12,079 nucleotides of DNA from Candidatus Sivonenia alaskensis PMM_0068 (GTDB taxonomy: Bacteria; Cyanobacteriota; Cyanobacteriia; Gloeobacterales; PMM-0068): assembly GCA_949127685.1 (NCBI GenBank), contig CASBPW010000328.1, positions 1-12,079 on the forward strand, given 5' to 3'. A program made the translations under genes and the position numbers. The notes below the pieces were generated by a model. That model saw nothing but the letters and a program-made list of their open reading frames with translations, was not told where the DNA came from and did no database searches. This document shows positions 1 through 6,926 of the stretch, in pieces. How positions within the stretch are numbered: the stretch's first letter is position 1; each line of letters begins with the position of its first letter.

Positions 1-88
1 GCCCATATCTTGCAGTTGAAAGCAGTGCTGCGAAAGCAAACCTCGGTCTTCATGGTAGGCTCAGGGGCTATCGTTTACAGGAAGTGCA

Positions 89-106
89 CAAACGGGCTAA
101 CGTTTG
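89..106. repeat. Short inverted repeat downstream of the VOC gene
   Basis: CAAACG (89-94) and CGTTTG (101-106) form a perfect 6-bp stem around the loop GGCTAA. The site lies about 50 bases past the stop of the minus-strand VOC gene. No run of T follows on the minus strand, so it is not a standard intrinsic terminator. The minus-strand reading AACGTTAGCC resembles the 3' core end of an integron attC site, but it does not fit the GTTRRRY consensus exactly. Confidence 0.35.
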
Positions 107-158
107 CGATTGTGGGATGACAACGGAGGAATGGCCGGGCACGCGGTGCACTCTAGTC

Positions 159-518
159 TCAATTCTTCGGTTTCCAGAGTCCGAGCATTGCGCCTGTCGG
201 GTCAGTAATGATGCTCAACCAGCCCATATTTGGGACTTCCGTGACGTCTTGCATTACGCTGGCACCGAGCGACTTAGCCTTTTGGGTAGCAGCCGTGATG
301 TCGTCAACCGCAACGTAAGGCAACCATGACGAAGGAGCACCGGGCATGAGTTGCGTCATCATTCCACCGCCAGTTCCTTCGCCGACATCAATCATGGTGT
401 AAGGCCCCTGCGACATCGGGAGGTCTTCCATCTTCCAGCCAAAAAGGGCTCCGTAAAAAGTTTTCGCCTGACTAAGATCAGTCGTGTTCAGTTCAACGTG
501 TACGAATGGATTTGCCAT
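159..518 (-). CDS. VOC-fold (glyoxalase/bleomycin-resistance-like) protein
   Basis: This 119-residue protein is a single vicinal-oxygen-chelate domain, a family that includes glyoxalases, ring-cleavage dioxygenases and antibiotic-binding proteins. Visible hallmarks are the opening strand FVHVEL (residues 5-10), the helix AKTFYGALFGW (18-28), the second-module strand WLPYVAVDDI (65-74) and the closing segment DPTGAMLGLWKP (106-117). H7 is a candidate metal or ligand residue. The closing motif has GLW where metal-binding members usually have a glutamate, so metal use is uncertain. The start is ATG at 518, with a GGAG Shine-Dalgarno (528-531) nine bases upstream. A TATAAT on the same strand (598-593) lies 75 bases upstream of the start. 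It is cytosolic, with no signal peptide. The substrate cannot be told from sequence, and the neighbours give no pathway context. Confidence 0.88.
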   Translation of the reverse strand: MANPFVHVELNTTDLSQAKTFYGALFGWKMEDLPMSQGPYTMIDVGEGTGGGMMTQLMPGAPSSWLPYVAVDDITAATQKAKSLGASVMQDVTEVPNMGWLSIITDPTGAMLGLWKPKN

Positions 519-578
519 GGTGTTCTACTCCGTTGAGGTTGAGTGGGGATGAGCATTAAGCAGCAATTCTTATATGGG

Positions 579-663
579 ACATTTGTACTCAAATTATAGC
601 TGACACAGAGTTTTATGACTAAATCACTGAACGATGGAAAACGCTATATTTGACTCAAAATGT
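579..663. repeat. Imperfect inverted repeat with outward-facing -10-like boxes
   Basis: The left arm (579-600) and right arm (643-663) are near-complementary. The shared outer part reads ACATTT and the inner part TATAGC/GCTATA, with three mismatches and one single-base gap between them. The arms enclose 42 bases. The left arm holds TATAAT on the minus strand (598-593), pointing to the VOC gene. The right arm holds TATATT on the plus strand (645-650), pointing to the membrane-protein gene. No convincing -35 box stands at 16-18 bases from either. It may be a divergent promoter or operator region, or a small palindromic (MITE-like) element. No target-site duplication is obvious. Confidence 0.45.
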
Positions 664-687
664 ACTATCGTTCGCTCAACTCTGGGC

Positions 688-790
688 CGTTAGAGCACCG
701 AACCAATATCTCGCCATATATGATGCAGCAACTTGGCGTTGTTCCTGCTGCTCAGGAGTCGGGCTCCAACCCAAACGCGGCGCTCTAACG
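688..790. repeat. Perfect 9-bp inverted repeat, cassette-end-like
   Basis: CGTTAGAGC (688-696) is perfectly inverted as GCTCTAACG (782-790). The orientation (GTT outside, AAC inside) is what one sees between the first bases of an integron cassette and the start of its own attC site. GCTAGGC (790-796) follows at once and is one mismatch from the GTTAGGC core. GCCTAAC (1210-1216), after the membrane-protein gene, is its expected partner. No full attC fold is visible, so this is only a resemblance. Confidence 0.3.
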
Positions 791-822
791 CTAGGCTGCT
801 CGGCAATCGGTCGGAGGTCGAA

Positions 823-1179
823 ATGGCGGAATCAAGACACATCGCAGGACTACTCGGCCCCACGCTGATTGCGCTCGCTGCATCTGAGGTGCTGAATCCG
901 AATATCTGGGAAAATGTGCCAGCCACACAAACCTACCTGGCAGGTACTCTTTGGTTTGTTGCGGGTGTGTCCATTGTCCGTGCGCACAATCGTTGGACGG
1001 GTGGCTGGCCTGTCCTGATAACGCTCATGGGGTGGTTCGCCATGCTCGGTGGTCTGTTTCGAATGTTCGCCCCGGCACAGAGCGTTCCAAGCGCCTCCAC
1101 GCTGCTGGCAATGCAATTGGTTCTACTCACAATCGGGGTCTACCTCACCTTCAAGGCCTACGGCCCGAAAGATGGTTAA
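823..1179 (+). CDS. Small four-helix integral membrane protein of unknown function
   Basis: The predicted protein has 118 residues and is dominated by four hydrophobic segments, at about residues 7-24, 36-53, 62-82 and 92-112. Short polar turns join them, including RAHNRWTGG (53-61), the tail is KAYGPKDG, and there is no cleavable signal peptide. The start is ATG at 823 because a strong GGAGGT (813-818) precedes it by four bases. The longer in-frame start at 733 has no such site and would add a polar, Arg-rich extension unlike a membrane protein. I recognise no named family. The gene stands alone, with the sequence GCCTAAC thirty bases after its stop (see the cassette-like repeat entry). Its function cannot be stated. 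A role in transport or membrane stress would be speculation. Confidence 0.72.
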   Translation: MAESRHIAGLLGPTLIALAASEVLNPNIWENVPATQTYLAGTLWFVAGVSIVRAHNRWTGGWPVLITLMGWFAMLGGLFRMFAPAQSVPSASTLLAMQLVLLTIGVYLTFKAYGPKDG

Positions 1180-1246
1180 CTCGCGGTGCATTCGAGGTAG
1201 TTTGCAGCCGCCTAACCCTTCGTGAGACTGTGTGAAAACTAAGAAC

Positions 1247-1275
1247 GCCTCGCCCAGAGGCTGCGGGATCTGGGC
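1247..1275. repeat. Two overlapping, mutually exclusive hairpins upstream of the SRAP gene
   Basis: GCCTC (1247-1251) pairs with GAGGC (1257-1261) over a 5-base loop. Alternatively, GCCCAGA (1252-1258) pairs with TCTGGGC (1269-1275) over a 10-base loop. The two stems share bases 1252-1261 and cannot form together. The structure ends 26 bases before the SRAP start. No T-run follows, so a Rho-independent terminator for the membrane-protein gene is not supported. Confidence 0.35.
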
Positions 1276-1301
1276 ATAGACCTTGATAACATTTGAAAAC
1301 T

Positions 1302-1973
1302 ATGTGTGGACGTTTTACATTAACCAAAAACCGTGAAGACGTTGCGCAGGCTTTCGGTCTTCACGGGGACCCTTTAGGGCAAGTGCCCGAGTTTCCAGCC
1401 CGTTACAACATCGCTCCTTCACAGCCAGTGGGGGTGATTGTGGAAGATAGAAATTCGAGCAAACGAGAATTACGACTCATGGTCTGGGGGCTGATTCCCT
1501 CTTGGGCCAAAGACCCCTCCATAGGTGCAAAACTCATCAATGCCCGTTCCGAGACCGTTACCGAAAAGCCCTCGTTTCGAGCAGCTTTTAAGTATCGTCG
1601 CTGTCTGATACCAGCTGATGGATTCTATGAGTGGCAAAAGGCTCAGGGTGGGCCAAAACAACCTTTTTATTTCTCTATGGCTGGCAGTGGTCTATTTGCC
1701 TTTGCGGGTCTTTGGGAGTCTTGGAATGACATAGAGACCTGCACGATTCTGACAACTTCTGCTCACAGCCTTTTACAGACTATCCATGACCGAATGCCTG
1801 TTATTTTGCAGTCCGATGATTATGCCCGATGGCTAAACCCAAGATTACAAAATGCGAGGGATTTGAAAGAATTGCTGCAACCTTACCCGAATGAGTTCAT
1901 GGAAGCGATTCCAGTCAGCACAAGAGTCAATTCTGCTAAGTTTGACGATGCGCTTTGTATCAAACCGCTTTGA
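1302..1973 (+). CDS. SRAP-domain abasic-site DNA-protein crosslink protein (YedK/HMCES family)
   Basis: This 223-residue protein belongs to the SOS-response-associated peptidase family. Members attach covalently through Cys2 to abasic sites in single-stranded DNA and so shield them from error-prone processing. The N-terminus is MCGRFTL, so the cysteine sits at residue 2 after Met removal. This fixes the start at ATG 1302, not the in-frame TTG at 1293. Other family residues are present: YNIAPSQ (35-41), WGLIPSWAKD (62-71), INARSET with N80, PADGFYEW with E110, and HDRMP with H162. The active-site set Cys2/Asn80/Glu110/His162 is complete and the length is normal, so the gene appears intact. No Shine-Dalgarno or SOS box was recognised upstream. 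It stands upstream of, and on the same strand as, the broken methyltransferase gene (45 bases between them). Confident family assignment. Confidence 0.95.
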   Translation: MCGRFTLTKNREDVAQAFGLHGDPLGQVPEFPARYNIAPSQPVGVIVEDRNSSKRELRLMVWGLIPSWAKDPSIGAKLINARSETVTEKPSFRAAFKYRRCLIPADGFYEWQKAQGGPKQPFYFSMAGSGLFAFAGLWESWNDIETCTILTTSAHSLLQTIHDRMPVILQSDDYARWLNPRLQNARDLKELLQPYPNEFMEAIPVSTRVNSAKFDDALCIKPL

Positions 1974-2018
1974 ACGGACCGTCGCTAAAATAGAGACACT
2001 GAACTAGAAGGTCCAAAG

Positions 2019-2636
2019 ATGGGAGAGTCTATGAAGGAACAACGTACCTTTCCTGACTGGGAACAGCTATACCAAGCGCAAGAAGTCGAGTCTATGCCTT
2101 GGTTTCACCCAGATTTGGACCCAGACCTGGAAAAAGCATTGAAAAAGCTCGACCTCATACAAGGAACGGCCTTAGACTTGGGCACAGGTCCAGGGACACA
2201 AGCAATGGCACTGGCGGAAAGAGGATTCCAAGTTACAGCGACCGATTTATCGGTGACGGCCATACAGAAAGCACAGAAGCAGGCCCAAGAAAAAGGATTG
2301 AATGTTTCCTTTGTGCAGGATGACATTTTAAATAGCAAACTAGATCTAGAATTTGACTTTGTTTTGGATCGTGGTTGCTTCCATGTGCTTCCCCCAGAGA
2401 GAAGGCAGGAATATGTGCAGGTGGTTAGCCATTTGCTTAAGGAAGGAGGCTATTGATTCCTTAAGTGCTTTAGCCAACGTGAAATGCGTGAAGAAGGACC
2501 TTATCGGTTTAATCCTGAGCAAATACAGGCGATTTTTACGCCTCTGTTTAAGATTCATACAATCGAGGAAAGCGTATATTTTGGAACCCTAGATCCACTA
2601 CCCAAAGCCTTATTCTGCATCCTTAAAAAGTCTTGA
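2019..2636 (+). pseudogene. Class I SAM-dependent methyltransferase, interrupted by one in-frame TGA
   Basis: The frame from ATG 2019 encodes a Rossmann methyltransferase similar to the thiopurine-methyltransferase-like group. Motif I is ALDLGTGPGTQ (51-61), the motif II acidic residue is D76, QDDI is at 100-103 and FDFVLDRGCFHVL at 112-124. Codon 146 (2454-2456) is TGA. The same frame then continues, with no insertion or deletion, for 59 more sense codons to TGA at 2634-2636. That tail (FLKCFS, GPYRF, TLDPLPKALFC) looks like the usual C-terminus of this family, giving a normal total of about 205 residues. One substitution, for example TTA to TGA, would explain the break. A start at 2031, preceded by GGGAGA (2021-2026), is equally possible. 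The short product would lack the last strands of the fold. Readthrough or a sequencing error cannot be excluded. Confidence 0.85.
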
Positions 2637-2773
2637 AAGGCTATTCCAAAGCAGTTTATGCTCCTATCCTGAGAGAATTCTCCTTCTCAAGCACTAACCT
2701 AGTTTAGGCCAACCGGACGCCGGACAATAAATTTTTACGCTGCCGTTCTTTTGGTTGCTCCTCTGCCTTCCGC

Positions 2774-2965
2774 TCAGGTGGATGCGTGGGAAAAGTCAGC
2801 TCGGCCGAGGTGACCTGCAAACGACATGGCCGAGCCGCCGCGGTCCACTGCGGCTCGGGGTCGGAGAATGACGCCCTTGACGGGAACGGTCAGCGTATAG
2901 TTGGCGGTTTCATTGCGGCGCGCCGTCGCACGCATCTGATAGACCTGCATAATGAAGATGGGGCC
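2774..2965 (-). pseudogene. Remnant of an unidentified protein gene, in frame after the hmpE stop
   Basis: Directly after the hmpE stop codon TAA (2968-2966), the same minus-strand frame reads GPIFIMQVYQM, then ATARRNETANYTLTVPV. It ends at TGA (2776-2774). Counted from the only internal ATG pair (2950), it is a 58-codon frame. The first 25 or so residues look like a real beta-strand-rich secreted-domain fragment: alternating hydrophobic residues with Arg-Arg and Asn-Tyr-Thr. The later part reads like junk. A second frame (about 2885-2705) has the proline-rich, protein-like stretch TFPTHPPERKAEEQ, which suggests a frameshift or a second fragment. There is no ribosome binding site. GC content is visibly above that of the flanking genes. 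I cannot name the family. It is probably imported DNA left by an old rearrangement. Confidence 0.4.
2830..2858. repeat. Strong GC-rich hairpin
   Basis: CCGAGCCGC (2830-2838) and GCGGCTCGG (2850-2858) form a perfect 9-bp stem with an 11-base loop. It lies about 110 bases past the hmpE stop in the direction of hmpE transcription. It could pause or end that transcript, but there is no T-run. It may equally be a chance feature of the GC-rich debris. Confidence 0.4.
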
Positions 2966-5900
2966 TTAGACCATCGCCATCTTGCCGCCTTTTAGAAGTA
3001 AATCCGCTCCTCTGAGCAGGTCTTCTTCCAAATAGGGTTTGGTGAAGTAGCCTTTAGCTCCCAGCTGATAGGCGGTTTGCCGATGTTTGTCCGCACTGCG
3101 AGAGGTGAGCATAGCGACTGGAATATGGTTGAGACGGCTATCCTTTTGGACTTGAGATAGAAATTCAAATCCATCCATTCGGGGCATTTCCACATCGCAG
3201 AAGACCATATCGCAGACCAGTCCAGCCTTGAGCTTTTCGGTCGCTTCTTGCCCATCTTTGGCTTGTTCGACGCGATATCCTGCCTTGGTAAAGGTCATAG
3301 ACAATAGGCCACGTACGGTAATTGAATCATCCACAATCAGAACTGTCGGCTGGCTGGGTTTTTTGACTACTTTAGTTGGGCGGAAAGGCTTAGTTTCCTT
3401 GACCGCGGGTAGTTGCCCTGTCACCATCGCGATCAATTCGCCCACATCCGCAATCGACATCACCTGACCATTACCGAGAACGGTCACTCCAGAGAGTCCT
3501 AGCGGCTTATCTACGGGCCCATTGAGCTGCTTGATAACAATTTCTTGTTCTTCGATAAACGCATCAACCCCGACCGCAACGTAGGAATCCCCTCCGCGCA
3601 GGATGACCGTAGCGACTTCCTTCTCTTTCATGAAGTTCTGGGAAGTGGCTAAGCCAGGACGCTGGTAAATCAGGAGTTCAGCGAGGGGAACAAAAGGAAT
3701 AAACCGATCGTGCCAGAGAATATAGCGACGGTTGCCTTCGGCTTTGATCCGGTTGGTCGGTAATTCGACCATCTCATCAATACTGTCAAGCGGGAATGCG
3801 ATCATCCCTTGACCATGACGGCAGAGAATGGCTCGAGAAATACTTAGCGTCAACGGAAGGCGAATCGTAAAGGTTGTTCCTTCCCCAGGGGTGGAGTCTA
3901 TCAGCACATTCCCACGCAAGCGGTTGAGTCTGTTCTGGACAACATCCATACCGACGCCCCGTCCTGCAATCTCTGTTACCTGCTCAACGGTGCTGAAACC
4001 AGGCAAGAAAATCAGCGGGAAGACTTCGCTATCGGTCATTACTGCCGCTTGTTCTGGGGTGAGTAAACCGCGCTCTACGGCTTTGGCTCGAATCCGACCG
4101 GCATCTAGCCCCCGGCCATCATCTTTGACAGCAATTATGGTCTGGTTCCCTTGGTGAGAAGCCGAAACCGTAATTTTGCCTTTGGCTTTTTTGTTGAGTC
4201 TGCGCCGCTCTTCAATCGGTTCAATACCATGCATGAGGGCATTGGTAGTGAGGTGGGTAAGCGGGTCGTACAGCTCTTCTAGAATTGCCTTATCCAGTAA
4301 GGTTTCGCGGCCTAGCAGTTCCAGCTCAACTTCTTTGCCCATGTTGATCGAGAGATCCCGTACCGCGCGAGGTAGACGATCGACCAATTCACTGAGGGGT
4401 AACATCCGAATCTGGTTGAGTCCTTCCTGGAGTTGGGATGAGGTCTGCCGGAATTGGCGGCTGGTTTCATCCGATTCATCGACAACAAACTCAATATCTG
4501 AGGATGCTTCTTTAATCCGTACGATCAATTCCATGATCTCTTGAGAGAGTGTATGGAAAGCGGTGTAGCGGTCCATCTCAAGGGCATCGAACGCTTCTAT
4601 ACCCCGGTTGATGGCGGTATCAATAGAACTGGAAGCATTTCCAGGCGCCTGAATGCCGAGTACTGATTTGTCGTAGTACTCTGCGAGTTCGCGGCTAACG
4701 CGGTCCATTTTGGAGACCCGTTGCTGAAGCATTTCCAAGGAAGCGCGTAGACGGATCTGTTGATTTTCCTGAGCGTTGCGGTTGATGACCAGCTCTCCCA
4801 CTAGATTGCTCAAACCATCTAGGTGGCGTACTTCTACCCGCATGGTGCGACGGACTACGGGTCCAGTCAGGGGGGCCCGTGATTCTGAGGAAGCCGCTGC
4901 CGCTGGACGGGCAATGTTACGGCCATTCCGCTCAGGCATTGATTCGGTGCGTGCAGGCCTCCGGGCAGGCCGAGCATTAGGCGGTGCTTCCGGAGGTGCT
5001 TTGCGGGTTGGGGTGACCGGGGTAGGCGGAAGATCCCTAGATTCCGTTGGTTCTACGATGATTTCTGAGGCCCCAAATAAGGCGGCTAAGTCCATGTCTG
5101 CTTCAGAAGCAACACTGGCGGCAAGTTCCCTGGAGGCAGGGGTGGATATAGCGCTCTCCAGCTCCACCTCAGGCATCGCGGTGAATAGGTCCTCAAGAGA
5201 TTCTGCATCGGATTTTGAGGAAGTCTCTATTGCGGCAATGGGCTCCGCTTCGTCTTCGGAGGAAATATTGGAGAGTGATTCTATAGTTTCTTGCTCTGCC
5301 TGCTGTGTCGGTTGTTCCATCACAGGAGCTTCAACTTGGTCTACTATAAAGTCGACTTTGGGGGGGGCGAACAGTTGCGCGAGTATATCTCCGAGGGCAT
5401 CCTCTGCTTCAGCTTCTACTGCTTGAGGTCCTATGATCTCTTCGGCTACAGAAGTTGGGAACTCTGCGGACATGAGAGACTCTAACGTTAGATTTGTTAG
5501 ACCTTGATCCGCTGAGGATTCAGGTTCAGGAAGCTCTTCTTCGACCTGGAAACCAGCACATTCTATGAGCCAGGAAGAAGGTTTTATCTTTGCCCCAGCT
5601 CCTTGAAGTATGAGTGCTTTGGCTTGCTGGAATTCTGCTAATGCGCGGAATCCCATTTCTTGCCAGTGCTCGTCTCCACTCTGTAAGAGTGCCATTGCTA
5701 AGGTCTGACAGAGCCTTTCGAATCCGGGGAATCCGTAGGTTGTGCCTAACTCTGTTAAGCTCCGAGTCAGGGTTAATATCTCTTCGCGTACAGGCTCCAA
5801 CCGAGGCTGAGTAAAGCATTCTTGCAGGACGCAGATCCCTTCGTCGATTTCTTCCAAGAAGTCTGCTGGTATGGCCGGTGGTTCTTCTTCTAGGGCGGCA

Positions 5901-6904
5901 ACTAATTCGGGTTCTTCCTGGGGTATTTCCTCCATCGCGAAGATTACTTCTGGGAGTGCTATTACTGCGTCCGCCGTCTCAATACCACTGAGCTTATTCT
6001 CAATCCGAATCATGAGGGGACCAGCGGCTTGTAAGGCTGCTTCGTCCAGTTCAAGATTTACTTCAGGCAGTCTGTTGACAATGCCTTCTAAGAGAAGCCG
6101 ACCTCGGCCCAAGTAATTATTCAGGACTGAATCAAGCAGGTCGGGTCGTTTGTGCACTTCCCGGCAAAAATGCTCCATACGAAAGGCAATTTGCTGGATC
6201 GCTTGCAGGTGGAGCATTGCGGCTCCGCCCTTGATCGAGTGGAAAGACCGATAGAGCTCTTCGCGTAGTTCATCTAGATCTAGGTCTGGGTCAGAATCTG
6301 GAGTGCATAACGCAGCCAAATTTCGTTCAGCCATGGCCAAGTTCTCTTGGGCTTCTTCGATGAAATATCCTAGAATCCTCTGCTCATCTAGATTAAGCGG
6401 CGTATGGTCCAAGCTCGAGGCGACAGGAACAAGAGCCTTTTGTACCGTTTCTCTGCGGAAGGCTGCTTGCATAGCTACTTCTTTTAGTGGCTCTACGCTT
6501 AGGTTATTGAGCCTGGCCTCAATCTTCTGCCCTAGAGGTACCATATCCGCTAAACACCGTTCATTGACGATGGGGTCAACGGTGGGTAGTTCATGGAACA
6601 TGATTTTGAGAATATCTAGCCCCTGCAAGAGGTAGCTTTCTAATTCTTGATCTATGTGAAGCTGGCGGTCTTGCAGGATCTCGAAATAATCCTCTAGTTG
6701 GTGAGAAATACTTAGAATCGCCTGCAGGCCAAGCATCGCAGCTCCGCCTTTGACGGAGTGTGCTCCTCGAAATAATTCTCTGAGAACATCCGCCGGGTCA
6801 TCGCTGTTCTGTAGCTCCATCAAACCCTGTTCCATCGTATTGAGATGGTCACTGGCTTCTTCGATAAAGTACTCCAGGATGCGTTGCTGTGCGTCTTGCT
6901 CCAT
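2966..6904 (-). CDS. hmpE: Chemotaxis-type hybrid histidine kinase CheA-REC (HmpE/PilL type)
   Basis: This 1312-residue cytoplasmic kinase drives type IV pilus-linked taxis. Order of domains: Hpt1 with H49 (AHSVKGG); Hpt2 with H222 (FHSIKGG); a third Hpt-like bundle at about 345-435 without the histidine; a long acidic and Pro/Ala-rich linker (about 440-685); and the dimerisation helices (about 688-845). The ATPase follows, with N-box HLTTNALMHG (884-893), G1 DDGRGLD (928-934) and G2 GRGVGMD (971-977). A CheW-like domain occupies about 1020-1165. The C-terminal receiver has the acid pair D1192/D1193, phospho-acceptor D1237, T1267 and K1289. No P2 docking domain is recognisable. ATG 6904 is supported by AGGAG (6912-6916), seven bases upstream. 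It follows hmpD by 22 bases and is the last gene of the operon. All catalytic boxes are intact, so it should be active. The assignment rests on domains plus gene order. Confidence 0.93.
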   Translation of the reverse strand: MEQDAQQRILEYFIEEASDHLNTMEQGLMELQNSDDPADVLRELFRGAHSVKGGAAMLGLQAILSISHQLEDYFEILQDRQLHIDQELESYLLQGLDILKIMFHELPTVDPIVNERCLADMVPLGQKIEARLNNLSVEPLKEVAMQAAFRRETVQKALVPVASSLDHTPLNLDEQRILGYFIEEAQENLAMAERNLAALCTPDSDPDLDLDELREELYRSFHSIKGGAAMLHLQAIQQIAFRMEHFCREVHKRPDLLDSVLNNYLGRGRLLLEGIVNRLPEVNLELDEAALQAAGPLMIRIENKLSGIETADAVIALPEVIFAMEEIPQEEPELVAALEEEPPAIPADFLEEIDEGICVLQECFTQPRLEPVREEILTLTRSLTELGTTYGFPGFERLCQTLAMALLQSGDEHWQEMGFRALAEFQQAKALILQGAGAKIKPSSWLIECAGFQVEEELPEPESSADQGLTNLTLESLMSAEFPTSVAEEIIGPQAVEAEAEDALGDILAQLFAPPKVDFIVDQVEAPVMEQPTQQAEQETIESLSNISSEDEAEPIAAIETSSKSDAESLEDLFTAMPEVELESAISTPASRELAASVASEADMDLAALFGASEIIVEPTESRDLPPTPVTPTRKAPPEAPPNARPARRPARTESMPERNGRNIARPAAAASSESRAPLTGPVVRRTMRVEVRHLDGLSNLVGELVINRNAQENQQIRLRASLEMLQQRVSKMDRVSRELAEYYDKSVLGIQAPGNASSSIDTAINRGIEAFDALEMDRYTAFHTLSQEIMELIVRIKEASSDIEFVVDESDETSRQFRQTSSQLQEGLNQIRMLPLSELVDRLPRAVRDLSINMGKEVELELLGRETLLDKAILEELYDPLTHLTTNALMHGIEPIEERRRLNKKAKGKITVSASHQGNQTIIAVKDDGRGLDAGRIRAKAVERGLLTPEQAAVMTDSEVFPLIFLPGFSTVEQVTEIAGRGVGMDVVQNRLNRLRGNVLIDSTPGEGTTFTIRLPLTLSISRAILCRHGQGMIAFPLDSIDEMVELPTNRIKAEGNRRYILWHDRFIPFVPLAELLIYQRPGLATSQNFMKEKEVATVILRGGDSYVAVGVDAFIEEQEIVIKQLNGPVDKPLGLSGVTVLGNGQVMSIADVGELIAMVTGQLPAVKETKPFRPTKVVKKPSQPTVLIVDDSITVRGLLSMTFTKAGYRVEQAKDGQEATEKLKAGLVCDMVFCDVEMPRMDGFEFLSQVQKDSRLNHIPVAMLTSRSADKHRQTAYQLGAKGYFTKPYLEEDLLRGADLLLKGGKMAMV

Positions 6905-6926
6905 GGAAAAGCTCCTTTACCGTTTG

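Larger units (their letters stand above)
519..822. other. Intergenic region between the VOC and membrane-protein genes
   Basis: This gene-free stretch of about 300 bases separates two divergent genes. It contains the imperfect inverted repeat at 579-663. It also contains a perfect 9-bp inverted repeat, CGTTAGAGC (688-696) and GCTCTAACG (782-790), 85 bases apart. The segment 697-781 has no supported reading frame. An open frame from 733 reaches the membrane-protein gene, but it lacks a ribosome binding site and looks like chance upstream extension. Confidence 0.5.
2637..2965. other. Gene-free region with a GC-rich half
   Basis: The first 80 bases after the methyltransferase are ordinary in composition and contain the palindrome GAGAATTCTC (2673-2682). 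From about 2720 the sequence turns GC-rich and palindrome-dense. It contains CTCGGCCGAG (2800-2809), a 9-bp hairpin (2830-2858) and CGGCGCGCCG (2916-2925). Most of this second half appears to be a decayed coding fragment, described separately. No clear terminator with a T-run is seen for either the methyltransferase or hmpE. Confidence 0.6.

Noticed and set aside
84..329. Plus-strand 81-codon frame
   Set aside because: Antisense to the VOC gene and its downstream region. Residue mix is non-protein-like and there is no ribosome site of note.
733..822. N-terminal extension of the membrane protein
   Set aside because: No ribosome binding site, and polar Arg-rich content. The strong GGAGGT at 813-818 marks the start at 823.
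2454..2456. Selenocysteine at the TGA
   Set aside because: I saw no clear stem-loop directly after the codon, the position is not a known redox site, and most cyanobacteria lack the Sec system. A nonsense change is simpler.
2346..2592. Alternative frames (both strands) over the methyltransferase break
   Set aside because: Shadows. The continuous +frame across the TGA explains the sequence with conserved motifs.
2786..2995. 69-codon plus-strand frame
   Set aside because: Crosses the GC-rich debris and the end of hmpE. The minus-strand reading is more protein-like.
4776..5426. 216-codon plus-strand frame rich in Ser and Ala
   Set aside because: Antisense to the low-complexity linker of hmpE. 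The composition is the mirror of biased codons, with no domain seen.
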